From: Thermodesulfobacteriota bacterium | GTDB lineage: Bacteria; Desulfobacterota; UBA8473 | DNA length: 64,000 nucleotides | Assembly: GCA_040757775.1 (NCBI GenBank) | Contig: JBFLWQ010000013.1 | Span: 25,543 to 89,542 of the forward strand | Direction: 5' to 3' | Shown: piece after piece, positions 9,375 through 18,362 of the stretch | How positions within the stretch are numbered: position 1 is the stretch's first letter | Layout of the letters: each line of letters begins with the position of its first letter | Position numbers and translations under genes: made by a program | Notes under the pieces: generated by a model | What the model saw: only the letters and a program-made list of their open reading frames with translations | Databases searched by the model: none | What the model was told of the DNA's origin: nothing

Positions 9375-9562
9375 AAATGGGAGAAAAACCCTTCCGCCTG
9401 AGGCGGAAAGACTTCAGTTCGATCTTTTGCGCCGCAAGGATTCGAGGGGTCGAGGATTCCAGGATTCGAGAGTAATGAAGAAAAGATTCTCCCTTGACCC
9501 CTTTCCGCCTCTGGCGGACTTGAACCCTTAAGCCATCGGCTTTAGACGATGGTAGTTAACAT
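9375..9562. mobile_element. Small repeat element ending in an IS200/IS605-like hairpin
   Basis: Contains a CCGCCTGAGGCGG palindrome, GATTCGAGGGGTCGAGG units, an inverse-oriented CCCTTGACCCC, and at the right end the hairpin CCATCGGC-TTTA-GACGATGG (9533-9552) followed by TAGTTAAC. A near-identical right end sits at 61833-61860. The stem with TTTA loop and the flanking AGTTRAC resemble right ends of IS200/IS605 elements; no transposase is present. Confidence 0.5.
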
Positions 9563-9572
9563 CTTCTAAAAG

Positions 9573-11357
9573 CTATTCTCCAAGATAGTACTTCCTGGGA
9601 TCAAACATCCGCAGCATTATAAGCTCTTCCAGCTCAGGAGGAGGTATCTCTTCCGGGTCAGAAGAGACCTTTAAATCCCATCCGCAGTTCTCCTTTATTT
9701 GTCGGATATGATCTTCCTTCGTGGTTACCCCCTTGTCTGGAAAATAACCTGTAAGGGTAAATTCCTCATCATTCCCTATCTTTTCAAAGACACCCAGGGT
9801 GGATACCAGTGTGGTAACCTTTCTCCCCGGGGAGGTTATGTAGCTTACCCTATCCAAAAACCGCCTTCTGGAATGGACGGCAATTGCAACTACCTCCTGA
9901 GCACATGTAGCAATATCATTTGCACCTCCCGACCCGGCAATATATAAGAGCCTCTCCGGAATCTTTGTTGTATTGATATTCCCATATTTGTCTATCTGGC
10001 CTATCCCCAGGGTGCCAACACATCTATTCCTGGAGCCGCCCATAAATATACCCATGATGTCATGGGTGTCAACTATTGCCTTGCAGGTAGGGAAATTACG
10101 GTTGTTAAATACGGCGGGATCAAAAGGTGTAGGGGTGTAACCATATAGACCTATTTCTGCCATAAGCTCTATGTCGAATCCCTCTTCCTTCAGGTCAAAA
10201 TAGGCAAGCCATGCCCCAAGGTTGGCAATTCCTGCACCAGCAAGTATTGTCCTGTAATCATTTTTCTTTATTTTCTCTTTCGTTTTTCTCCCCGCAATAA
10301 CAATTGCCATCTCAAGTGGAGTATATTCAGGAGAATCGTATTCTCTGGTGATTGCCTCTACATCATACCGCCATGAATCGGCATGGGTCTTCCCTTTCAG
10401 TGCAAGGATACGATTGTAGCCCAATTTGTTCAAATAATCTTTGTGATCTTTACATCCCAGAACCCATTTGTCTATCCACCTGTCGAACTCCTCCGGGTTC
10501 TTTGCCGCTTCACATGCCTCGTCCACAAAATCGTAATCCTCAGCATAAACTGGAAAATCACTCATGCCCCCCTTGGCAAGGCCACTGGGATGGGAGCCTA
10601 ATGGTACCTCACACACTGCGGTGACATAGTCTCCCGGAAGCTTCATAAGATGTGAATACTGCCTTATAAAATCGGTAGAGACTATCTTCTCTACCGTTAC
10701 TATAGTCCCTTTTTTACTTCCCATACAACCGTAGAGGTTCTCTGCATATGGAGGAAGCAGCAGGGTATTCCCATACCTATCAGCAGCCCAACCATGGGTC
10801 AGGGATATATCAGGATAAAGCGCCCTTGCCAGACCAATTTTCTCTCCGCCCTGGAAGGGATCATCTATTACAATAAAGTCTTCTTTGTTCTCCTTCTCCA
10901 TATCACTGCCGATGAGGGATTTTGTCGGCATGAATTCTACACCCATGGCAGCAGCCTTTAACCTGAGAGGTAACGAAAGTATGGACCATATCTCTATCTG
11001 TGTGGTCTTTTCTTTGTATGCCCTTTGAAAGACAGCATTAGGACCTATTGTATAATAAGGGTCTCCACAGTAAGTGGTAATGAGCTTCTTTACCAGACCA
11101 CCATGAACGAGAACAGCTATGGGGTGATTTAATGATATACCAGTTATTGTAAAATCTGGCATTTTCCCCCAAAACTGTCTCGCAATCTCATAGATAATTG
11201 CACTGCACCACCTCACTCCTGTCTGACAGGTATGCAGCAGCATACCAGGGTTTATATTGTTTCTTACTACCCCGGCCAAATCACATACCTTGTCTGTCCC
11301 TTCGTACTCCCTTATCTTAAACCTGTTTTCCAATATCTCTTTAACCTTACCCTTCAT
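9573..11357 (-). CDS. Fused family I CoA-transferase (GctA-GctB type)
   Basis: A single chain of 594 residues with two CoA-transferase halves, resembling a fusion of the alpha and beta subunits of glutaconate CoA-transferase or IpdAB. The N-half contains the GGLVKKLI-type segment and LTHGWAADRYGN; the C-half contains LMAEIGLYGYTPTPFDP, where the Glu of AEIG sits where family I enzymes form the glutamyl-CoA, and CVGTLGIGQIDKYGNINTT. I chose the ATG at 11357, eight bases after the thiolase stop, over an upstream Met that would overlap the thiolase by 47 bp. IpdAB-like ring-opening hydrolysis is an alternative to true CoA transfer. Confidence 0.8.
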   Translation of the reverse strand: MKGKVKEILENRFKIREYEGTDKVCDLAGVVRNNINPGMLLHTCQTGVRWCSAIIYEIARQFWGKMPDFTITGISLNHPIAVLVHGGLVKKLITTYCGDPYYTIGPNAVFQRAYKEKTTQIEIWSILSLPLRLKAAAMGVEFMPTKSLIGSDMEKENKEDFIVIDDPFQGGEKIGLARALYPDISLTHGWAADRYGNTLLLPPYAENLYGCMGSKKGTIVTVEKIVSTDFIRQYSHLMKLPGDYVTAVCEVPLGSHPSGLAKGGMSDFPVYAEDYDFVDEACEAAKNPEEFDRWIDKWVLGCKDHKDYLNKLGYNRILALKGKTHADSWRYDVEAITREYDSPEYTPLEMAIVIAGRKTKEKIKKNDYRTILAGAGIANLGAWLAYFDLKEEGFDIELMAEIGLYGYTPTPFDPAVFNNRNFPTCKAIVDTHDIMGIFMGGSRNRCVGTLGIGQIDKYGNINTTKIPERLLYIAGSGGANDIATCAQEVVAIAVHSRRRFLDRVSYITSPGRKVTTLVSTLGVFEKIGNDEEFTLTGYFPDKGVTTKEDHIRQIKENCGWDLKVSSDPEEIPPPELEELIMLRMFDPRKYYLGE

Positions 11358-11364
11358 TCTTCTT

Positions 11365-12537
11365 CTACCAACCCCTCTTGAGTATAGTGACCGCACTGGA
11401 CTGGACATCACCCAGTTCTATAGTATCCTGAAACCCTCCGGCACAGTGGGTAAAGGCAACTTTTGCCCCTTTTACCTGATTTTCTGCAACTCCCCGGAGC
11501 TGCCATACCGCTTCGGCTACCTGAGCCAGACCAGTGGCTCCTATAGGATGCCCTCTGGACATCAGCCCACCGCTGGGACTTACCGGCAATTTCCCCCCCA
11601 TATCGGATATCCCTTCTTCGATGAATCTACCCCCCCCACCTTTCTTGCAAAACCCGAAGTCTTCATAGTGAATAATCTCAGCTATAGTAAAACAATCATG
11701 GACCTCCGCAAAATCAAGGTCTTCGGGTCCAATACCGGCAGTTTCATAGGCATCTAATGCCGCCAGACGATCTGACCCAAAGGTAGTGATGTCCTTGCAT
11801 TTCTCATACGGACCTGACCTAAGAGCAGAGGCTGCTATTTCAACAGGTTTTCTGGTATATTTATTAACAACCTCTTTGCTGCAAAGGATTGCTGCAGCAG
11901 ATCCATCGGTAGTGGGACAACAGTTTAAAAGGGTCAGGGGTTCTACTATAACAGGAGAATTCAAGACCTCCTCTATCGTTATAGGGTCTTTATACTGGCA
12001 GCGAGGGTTAGGACCTGCATTCTTACGATTTTTTACAGCAACCATGGCGAGATGCTCAGGGGTCGTGCCGTAGTCAGCCATATGACGGGTTGCAACATTC
12101 CCAAAATAGATGGGGGGACTGAAACCCATCAACGTGAGCAATTCTACCCCGTCTGAGGTCAGAGGACGTCCCTTTCCTGTTCTCCCCGTTAGTTTTTCTA
12201 CACCAATGGCAAGGGCTACATCGTACATGCCTGTACCCACCGCCATCCAGGCTTCTCTCAGGGCAGTAGAACCACTGGAGCAAAAGTTCCCTACACTGCT
12301 TATGGGGATTCCTGAAATACCCAATTCCCATAGAATAGATTGCCCAACCCCGCATTCTCTATTGTAAAGCTGCCCTGTTCTGGCATGTCCGGCATATGCA
12401 ACCTGTATATCCTTCTTATTGATACAGGCATCCCGTAAGGCATTCAAGGCTGCCGTCCTTCCCAGTTCTATAACATTGGACTCAGGAAATCTACCGAACA
12501 TGGTCATCCCTACACCAATGATATACACGGTTCTCAT
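11365..12537 (-). CDS. Thiolase / SCP-x-like acyl-CoA acetyltransferase
   Basis: A 390-residue thiolase-family protein of the SCP-x subgroup. The nucleophilic Cys is in GNFCSSGSTA, the second-half motif is DFAEVHDCFTIAE, and the C-terminal GGLMSRGHPIGATG supplies the catalytic His. SCP-x-like thiolases usually work with a DUF35 partner, which is the gene just upstream (20-bp gap). The expected job is thiolytic cleavage of a beta-ketoacyl-CoA, or retro-aldol cleavage as with steroid side-chain Ltp2 enzymes. Confidence 0.88.
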   Translation of the reverse strand: MRTVYIIGVGMTMFGRFPESNVIELGRTAALNALRDACINKKDIQVAYAGHARTGQLYNRECGVGQSILWELGISGIPISSVGNFCSSGSTALREAWMAVGTGMYDVALAIGVEKLTGRTGKGRPLTSDGVELLTLMGFSPPIYFGNVATRHMADYGTTPEHLAMVAVKNRKNAGPNPRCQYKDPITIEEVLNSPVIVEPLTLLNCCPTTDGSAAAILCSKEVVNKYTRKPVEIAASALRSGPYEKCKDITTFGSDRLAALDAYETAGIGPEDLDFAEVHDCFTIAEIIHYEDFGFCKKGGGGRFIEEGISDMGGKLPVSPSGGLMSRGHPIGATGLAQVAEAVWQLRGVAENQVKGAKVAFTHCAGGFQDTIELGDVQSSAVTILKRGW

Positions 12538-12556
12538 AATCCAACTCCTTTAAAAG

Positions 12557-13009
12557 TTAAAGGGAAACAGGCTTGAACTTGTATCCATATACCGCCTGAC
12601 CCGCCTCATCTTCACGAATTTTGTCAACAATAAGCTCTAAGTCCATATTGATCTTTAACTTCTCTTTATCACACTCTGCAAGAGGCGAGAATATCCGCAG
12701 CCCTTCCGGGAGATCTACATATCCTATGGCATAAGGGGCATTAAAACCTAACGGTGCCGCCTTCACTATGCAGTAGGTATATAATTTCCCCTTATTGCCC
12801 AAGAGTACGTCCTCCGGCATCTCATCCTTCAGGCAGTTTGGGCAGATAGCCCTCCTGGGGAAGAAATACTCCCCACAGGAGCTACACTTACTTCCTATCA
12901 GATGGGGCTTTTCAGAGGGAGACTCCGGCAATTTGATAAAGGGTCTTAGCTTCGGATCTATGAAGTCCCCTATCGTATCAACTCTCGAAACGCTATTGTC
13001 TCTTGTCAT
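12557..13009 (-). CDS. DUF35 zinc-ribbon/OB-fold partner of thiolase
   Basis: A 150-residue protein with a rubredoxin-like zinc ribbon CSSCGEYFFPRRAICPNC at about residues 41-58 followed by an OB-fold (YTYCIVKAAPLGFNAPYAIGYVDL). This family binds SCP-x thiolases and is needed for their activity in several pathways. Position directly before the thiolase, in the same direction, supports a complex. Confidence 0.85.
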   Translation of the reverse strand: MTRDNSVSRVDTIGDFIDPKLRPFIKLPESPSEKPHLIGSKCSSCGEYFFPRRAICPNCLKDEMPEDVLLGNKGKLYTYCIVKAAPLGFNAPYAIGYVDLPEGLRIFSPLAECDKEKLKINMDLELIVDKIREDEAGQAVYGYKFKPVSL

Positions 13010-13029
13010 CCAGTATACTCCTCTGCTAA

Positions 13030-13773
13030 TTAACCAAACCTTCCTCCGCTCACATGAATAACCTCTCCTGAGATAAAACTCGCCTCATCCGACACCAGAA
13101 ATAGGATTGTGTTGGCAACATCTATCGGCTCTCCAAGCCTCTTAATGGGCATATTTGCCAGTTGTCTTTCCTTTATCATCTCAAACTTTGGGTGCCCCTT
13201 CATCAGCTCGGTAGCAATTATACCAGGAGCAATGGCATTCACATTTATGTTGTACCGACCGAATTCCCATGCCATGGATTTAGTAAGACCTATTATCCCT
13301 GCCTTTGCGGATGAATAGTTTGCCTGCCCGGGGTTCCCGTGCCATGCCCTGGAAGAAATATTTACTACCTTGCCGTATTTTTGCTCTACCATATATTTAG
13401 TAGCAAATTTGGCGCATAGAAATGCCCCCTTAAGGTCTGTATCAAGGACATCATCCCAATCCTTTTCTGTCATGTCCTTTATAAGCATATCCCTGTTGAA
13501 TCCTGCATTGTTGACCAGAATGTCCAGCTTCCCAAACGCTTCTACCGCCTTCGCCATTAATGCCTCTACCTCATCTATTCTGGTCACGTCTGTTCTTACG
13601 GCTATAGCACTCCCTCCCTTAGCCTTTATGTCATTTGCTACCTTTATGGCATTCTCCTCATTTATGTCAGTAATTACAACCTTGGCACCCTCTTCAGAAA
13701 GCCTGCGTACTGTTGCCTCACCTATGCCCCTTCCTGAACCAGTAACAACTGCCACTCTGTCCTTAACTCTCAT
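13030..13773 (-). CDS. Short-chain dehydrogenase (FabG-like)
   Basis: Classical SDR of 247 residues: cofactor motif TGSGRGIG at about residues 11-18, NNAG at about 89-92, catalytic Ser followed by YSSAKAG (Tyr and Lys), and C-terminal SGEVIHVSGG. It likely oxidises a 3-hydroxyacyl-CoA in this operon rather than serving fatty acid synthesis, because all neighbours are CoA-degradation enzymes; that is inference. NAD versus NADP cannot be settled, although the Asp in VVITDINEEN after strand 2 favours NAD. Confidence 0.9.
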   Translation of the reverse strand: MRVKDRVAVVTGSGRGIGEATVRRLSEEGAKVVITDINEENAIKVANDIKAKGGSAIAVRTDVTRIDEVEALMAKAVEAFGKLDILVNNAGFNRDMLIKDMTEKDWDDVLDTDLKGAFLCAKFATKYMVEQKYGKVVNISSRAWHGNPGQANYSSAKAGIIGLTKSMAWEFGRYNINVNAIAPGIIATELMKGHPKFEMIKERQLANMPIKRLGEPIDVANTILFLVSDEASFISGEVIHVSGGRFG

Positions 13774-13789
13774 TGTACTTACCCTCCTT

Positions 13790-14254
13790 CTATTTTTTCC
13801 TCTTTATCATTAGTGGGGTTTCACCTTCCTGCACAAGTTCTCCCCTCTGGTTATACAGCTCTCTCTTTAATACAAAGACTCCTCTCTCGGGGTTCTTCGT
13901 CTCTTTCTTGTCTATTATCCTGACCTTTACAGTAACAGTGTCACCTATCTTGATAGGTCCTTTGAACTTCCATTCTAATCCGAGAAAGGCAATAAGATTT
14001 CTTGCTGTTTGCTGGCACAGTTCTGTACGTGTAAACAGCCCCGAAGCTATAGACAGCCCCAGAAGCCCGTGGGCTATTCTGGTTCCATACATATTACCCT
14101 TACAAAACTCTTCACTGGTGTGAAGCTCATTGTAATCCCCGGAAAGTCCTGCAAAGTTAACAACATCCGCCTCTGTAACGGTTCGGGAGGGAGATGTGTA
14201 CTCTTCCCCAATCTCCAGGTCTTCCCAGTATTTTAGTGCAGATTTTTTCGCCAT
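13790..14254 (-). CDS. MaoC-like enoyl-CoA hydratase
   Basis: A 154-residue hot-dog fold protein of the MaoC dehydratase family. The hydratase motif is seen as LSGDYNELHT followed by YGTRIAHGLLG, giving the Asp-His pair of R-specific hydratases. Expected to hydrate enoyl-CoA before the SDR step. It lies 16 bp upstream of the SDR in the same operon. Confidence 0.85.
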   Translation of the reverse strand: MAKKSALKYWEDLEIGEEYTSPSRTVTEADVVNFAGLSGDYNELHTSEEFCKGNMYGTRIAHGLLGLSIASGLFTRTELCQQTARNLIAFLGLEWKFKGPIKIGDTVTVKVRIIDKKETKNPERGVFVLKRELYNQRGELVQEGETPLMIKRKK

Positions 14255-14269
14255 ATTAAACTCCTTTCT

Positions 14270-14415
14270 TTATTTTTTGTAAGCGTTTAGCTATCAGCCC
14301 TCAGCTTTCAGTAAAAAAACAAATCCTTTTGCCCTTCGCCTTGTTTACTATAACATATCCTGCTGATAGCCATTTGCTGACCCCCGTCCTCTGACCTCTG
14401 TCTCCTGCCCTCTGC
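14270..14415. repeat. Low-complexity dispersed repeat in spacer
   Basis: The spacer before the MaoC gene holds GCTATCAGCCCTCAGCTTTCAG and CCTCTGACCTCTGTCTCCTGCCCTCTG-like reiterations (first given in part). These resemble short repeated phrases scattered in intergenic DNA of many environmental genomes; no coding potential seen. Confidence 0.35.
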
Positions 14416-14417
14416 TA

Positions 14418-15569
14418 TCATCTAATGGCAGACATACCCAGGACATCTCTCCCTATTATCAATGTCTGAATCTCCGTGGTACCCTCGGGAATCATCGCCC
14501 CTCTGGCATCCCTGAAATACCGTTCAATAGGAAACTCCTTGGAGTAACCGTACCCTCCATGAACCTGCAGGGCATTGGATGCTGTTTTGAAGGCCGCTTC
14601 ACAGGCGAAAAGCTTTGCAACAGAACAAAATCTGTCACACCTGCCGCCTGTTTCCAGACATTTGGCTGCCTGATAGCCCAAAAGACGGGATGCCATGGTA
14701 TCGGCTACCATTTCCACTATGAGTTTCTGAACCAGCTGGAAGCTACCGATGGGTTTTCCAAACTGTTTCCTCTCTTTCGCATACTTTACTGAGGCATTAA
14801 TACAGGCTTGCGCAATTCCTACGGAACCCATAGCAACATTATGCCTCCCTTCATTCAATGTTGTAAGGGCAATCTTAAGACCTTTCCCTTCTGGGCCAAA
14901 CATATTTTCTTTGGGAACTTTGGCATCTTCAAATACAAGCTCAGATGCAACCATGGCATGCCCGAACATCTTCTCTATATCCTTAGCTGAATAAGGGGTC
15001 TCTTTCTTATCTACGATAAAAGCAGATATTCCGCCAGGGCCTTTGCTCCTGTCTGTAGAAGCAAATATAATCCCTACATCAGCGGTACTTCCATTGGTAA
15101 CCCACATCTTAGTCCCGTTCACAATAAAATGACCATCCTGCAGGTCAGCCCTCGTCTCTATACCTGATGCATCAGATCCCACATTGGGCTCGGTTATGGC
15201 TATGAATCCTGTCTTGTCGGCAGAAAGCAGAGAAGGAAGATATTTCTTTTTTTGTTCCTCTGTGCCGTTTACATAAATGGTATAGGGAATCAGATTTAAT
15301 GGTCCATTTGCCATTATTCTAAGGGCTCCCCATGTTCTGCCGGCCTCCTCCATAAGTATTCCAAGAGAGAGATAGTCTAGCCCTAAGCCACCATATTCCG
15401 GCGGTACAAGGGCGCCAACATATCCCATAGGGATGAGCTTCTTAATAAGGTCTCTGGGCATCTCCTTCTTTTTCTCACACTCCTCCACAATAGGGGCAAC
15501 CTCGTTATCCATAAATTTTCTAACAGTGTCTTGAAGAATCTTCTGCTCCTCGGTTAACTCAAAATCCAT
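14418..15569 (-). CDS. Acyl-CoA dehydrogenase
   Basis: FAD-dependent acyl-CoA dehydrogenase, 383 residues, complete. Family features: FDLTEEQ-like N-terminus (FELTEEQK), AITEPNVGSDASGI and MWVTNGSTAD of the middle beta domain, and LQVHGGYGYSKEFPIERYFRDARG at the C-terminus (read in parts). The catalytic Glu is in IPEGTTEIQ. Start ATG is preceded by AAAGGAGG on the minus strand. It is the first gene of the acyl-CoA block, so the block is probably transcribed from here down to the MaoC, SDR and thiolase genes. Confidence 0.92.
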   Translation of the reverse strand: MDFELTEEQKILQDTVRKFMDNEVAPIVEECEKKKEMPRDLIKKLIPMGYVGALVPPEYGGLGLDYLSLGILMEEAGRTWGALRIMANGPLNLIPYTIYVNGTEEQKKKYLPSLLSADKTGFIAITEPNVGSDASGIETRADLQDGHFIVNGTKMWVTNGSTADVGIIFASTDRSKGPGGISAFIVDKKETPYSAKDIEKMFGHAMVASELVFEDAKVPKENMFGPEGKGLKIALTTLNEGRHNVAMGSVGIAQACINASVKYAKERKQFGKPIGSFQLVQKLIVEMVADTMASRLLGYQAAKCLETGGRCDRFCSVAKLFACEAAFKTASNALQVHGGYGYSKEFPIERYFRDARGAMIPEGTTEIQTLIIGRDVLGMSAIR

Positions 15570-15592
15570 TAATAACCTCCTTTAAATAGGCT

Positions 15593-15625
15593 GTTGCCCA
15601 AACGAAAATTCGGAATTTGGGCAAC
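15593..15625. repeat. Perfect 10-bp hairpin before the acyl-CoA dehydrogenase
   Basis: GTTGCCCAAA and TTTGGGCAAC are exact inverted copies separated by 13 bases. No T-run follows on either strand, so it is not a textbook terminator. It lies just beyond the premature end of the epimerase fragment. Confidence 0.5.
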
Positions 15626-15638
15626 ATACCGTAATTTT

Positions 15639-15758
15639 TTAGTCCCCAAAGACCTTTCGAAATATCACTTTTGCACCAAAGACATTCTCAAACAAAGAAA
15701 CCGCTTTGTCAAGGTCTTTAACGGCTATCCCTACATGGTTTATCTTTTTTATCATCAT
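15639..15758 (-). pseudogene. Truncated methylmalonyl-CoA epimerase (39 codons)
   Basis: The minus strand encodes a 39-residue peptide starting MMIKKINHVGIAVKDLDKAV and ending VFGD-stop. This is the N-terminal beta-alpha unit of methylmalonyl-CoA epimerase (glyoxalase/VOC fold; His of INHVGIAV is a metal ligand). The family is normally about 135 aa, so roughly 70% is missing. Its ATG overlaps the recN stop (AGATGATGA), so it was translationally coupled to recN. The presence of a mutase operon nearby makes this loss relevant: either another epimerase exists or the mutase does not use methylmalonyl-CoA. Confidence 0.8.
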
Positions 15759-17497
15759 CTCTGCTTCTTTCCGGTAAGTGAACTATCTATGTTCACGGTC
15801 TCTATCATCTCTCTGGCATGCTCTTTAACCGCCTCAGTAATCTCCGCTCCGGCAAGCATTCGTGCAATCTCGCCTATCCTTTCCTCCTTATCCAATCTCA
15901 TAACCGATGTAGCAGCACGACCATCTTTGACCCCCTTGTTTATGTTGTAATGGGTATCTGCAAAGCGAGCAATCTGAGGCAGATGGGTAATACAGATAAC
16001 CTGATGGAACCTTGAGAGAGATTTGAGTTTTTGACCTACTATATCAGCTACCTTTCCGCCAATACCAGCATCTACCTCGTCAAAGATCAATGTCTCCACC
16101 CCACCCCTTTGTGCCAATATGCTCTTTAAGGCAAGGATAACCCTTGACAACTCCCCTCCTGATGCAATTCTGGAAAGGGCTTTTGGAGGTTCACCCGGAT
16201 TGGGTGATAACAGAAATTCAACATTATCTATCCCCTTACCGGTAACCCTGATGTCGCCTATATCTATATTTTCATACAGACTACCCCTGGTGTTAAAACG
16301 GTGGTTATTAATGCCCGCCTCAAATACAGTTTTCTCCATCCCCACCGACCACAGTTCTTTCTCAATGCTGTCTTTCAGTTTTTCTGCTGCGGTTCTCCTC
16401 TTATCTGAGAGGTCCTCTGCCATCTTCAGTATTTCCATCTCAGTATCATGGAGATCATTCTTAAGTCGGGCTATAGTGTCTTCACTATTTGAAATATCTC
16501 CCAGTTCTCTCTGTATTCTCTCCTTATGTTGAATAATTTCACCTATTGTGGAACCATACTTCTTCTTCAGTTTATTGATCTCCAGAAGCCTCTGTTCCAC
16601 TTCCTCCAATTTGGCAGGATCGAATTCTATCTTCTGTGCATAGTCCCTAAGATATAAGGCTATATCTTCCAGTTCAATGATAGAGGATTCCATGGCATCA
16701 TGCAGTTTTACTAATGAACTGTCGATCCTGGAGATGTCTTTGATATTGTTTTTTGCCCCCTTTAGATTCTCCAATACAGATTCTTTTGCTCCATAAATAG
16801 TATTATAGGCATGGTTAGAATACTCCAGGAGTTTCTCTGAATTTATAAGGATATCCTTCTCTCTCTTCAGGTCATCATCTTCTCCAGCCCTGAGATTTGC
16901 CCTTTCTATTTCATTCCATTGAAAATCCAGAAGGGATTCCCTTTCTGCCCTCTTATCGGCAGCATGACTAAGTTCAGCCAACTCACTGGACAGTTTAAGT
17001 AGTCGCTTGAAAAGGGTGCCTACCCTCTCTCTGAGAGAATGGAGGCTGCCAAAGTCGTCAAGGATGTCAATATGCCTTTCAGGATTGAGCAGCAACTGGC
17101 TTTCATGCTGCCCTGAGATAGCAATCAGGTCCTCTCCTATTCCGGCAAGCATACCCAGGGTAGCCAGCCCTCCATTTATAAAAACCTTGTTCTTGCCAGA
17201 GTGAGAAATCACTCGTTTGACAACCAGGTTTTCCTCTTTTTCAATTCCTAACCCATCTATTTTATTTAAAATTACGTTGTTATCAGAAATATCAAAAAGT
17301 GCCTCTACTATTGCCTCCTCTTCATCGCTTCTTATTATGTCCGTAGATGTCCTTCTGCCCTGAAGCAGGTTAATGGCATTGATTATTATGGATTTTCCGG
17401 CTCCTGTCTCGCCAGAAAGCACATTTAAGCCAGCAGAAAAAGAGAGGGTTAATTCATCAATGATGGCAAAATTCTTAATAGTAAGCTCACTCAGCAT
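15755..17497 (-). CDS. recN: DNA repair protein RecN
   Basis: SMC-like ATPase of double-strand break repair, 580 residues. Walker A GETGAGKS is at about residues 30-37, the signature LSRIASGGELSRV and Walker B TLIFDEVDAGIGG lie in the C-terminal half, and the central third is a coiled coil. Length is standard. Ten bases separate it from nadK upstream; nadK-recN is a common bacterial pair. Confidence 0.96.
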   Translation of the reverse strand: MLSELTIKNFAIIDELTLSFSAGLNVLSGETGAGKSIIINAINLLQGRRTSTDIIRSDEEEAIVEALFDISDNNVILNKIDGLGIEKEENLVVKRVISHSGKNKVFINGGLATLGMLAGIGEDLIAISGQHESQLLLNPERHIDILDDFGSLHSLRERVGTLFKRLLKLSSELAELSHAADKRAERESLLDFQWNEIERANLRAGEDDDLKREKDILINSEKLLEYSNHAYNTIYGAKESVLENLKGAKNNIKDISRIDSSLVKLHDAMESSIIELEDIALYLRDYAQKIEFDPAKLEEVEQRLLEINKLKKKYGSTIGEIIQHKERIQRELGDISNSEDTIARLKNDLHDTEMEILKMAEDLSDKRRTAAEKLKDSIEKELWSVGMEKTVFEAGINNHRFNTRGSLYENIDIGDIRVTGKGIDNVEFLLSPNPGEPPKALSRIASGGELSRVILALKSILAQRGGVETLIFDEVDAGIGGKVADIVGQKLKSLSRFHQVICITHLPQIARFADTHYNINKGVKDGRAATSVMRLDKEERIGEIARMLAGAEITEAVKEHAREMIETVNIDSSLTGKKQR

Positions 17498-17507
17498 TAC
17501 TTTTAGC

Positions 17508-18362
17508 TTATCTTTCTCCCCATTTTAACTTCGCTCTTAAAACCTCGAAATAGTTTTTATGGAGAGGCTCTATAAGGTAAACATGACTTTTTGCCTTTTT
17601 TATCTCCAGCATACTGCCGGCATCGAAGGCAAAACCTACCTGACCATCCAGGGTTAAGAACACATCCTCATTCATGGAGATAAGAGTTACTTCAACAGTT
17701 ACATTATCTGGTAAAATAAGGGGCCTGTTAGTAAGGGTATGGGGGCAGATAGGGGTGATTATTACAGAGTGCAAAGGGGGATAAACAATAGGTCCTCCTG
17801 CAGAAAGTGAATATGCCGTTGAACCTGTGGGCGTACATATTATTAATCCATCGGCTTTAAAAGTTGTCAGATACTTGCCATTTATACTGATTTCTAAATC
17901 AATAATTCTGGCAAGAGCCCCTTTGTTAATAACTGCATCATTCAGTACTCTGTATTCATCGACCTTTTTCCCTTCACGGTGAAGACTGACTTTTAGCGCT
18001 GTTCGATTGCTGAGTTTGTAGTCACCCCTGATAACACTTTCTAAAACAGGGTATAACTCATCCATGGTTATGGCGGTGAGGAACCCAAGCCCACCCAGGT
18101 TTACCCCCAGAATCGGCACCTTCCTGTTGCCTATAACCCTGGCAACACTGAGCAGGGTTCCATCCCCGCCCAGTACGATAATCATATCCACCAATGAAGG
18201 GATCCTGGTTATATCATAGCCAGATGGGTGCTTAATTAAGGAAGCCAGTGCACTGTCTAAAAAGACCTCAATAGAACGCTCAACTAACCATCCAACAAGC
18301 CTTTTTGTAACCTCTATTGCCTCCGGCTTATTCGGCTTTGCAATAATCCCGATCTTCTTCAT
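17508..18362 (-). CDS. nadK: NAD kinase
   Basis: ATP- or polyphosphate-dependent NAD+ kinase, 284 residues. Motifs: GGDGTLLSVAR (about residues 65-75), GVNLGGLGFLT, and TPTGSTAYSLSAGGPIV with the NAD-contacting Asp in LEISINGK-neighbouring sequence. Complete and typical; first gene of the nadK-recN transcript. Confidence 0.95.
   Translation of the reverse strand: MKKIGIIAKPNKPEAIEVTKRLVGWLVERSIEVFLDSALASLIKHPSGYDITRIPSLVDMIIVLGGDGTLLSVARVIGNRKVPILGVNLGGLGFLTAITMDELYPVLESVIRGDYKLSNRTALKVSLHREGKKVDEYRVLNDAVINKGALARIIDLEISINGKYLTTFKADGLIICTPTGSTAYSLSAGGPIVYPPLHSVIITPICPHTLTNRPLILPDNVTVEVTLISMNEDVFLTLDGQVGFAFDAGSMLEIKKAKSHVYLIEPLHKNYFEVLRAKLKWGER

Noticed and set aside
15593..15625. Hairpin considered as a rho-independent terminator
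   Set aside because: No T-run after the stem on either strand, so only the hairpin is reported.
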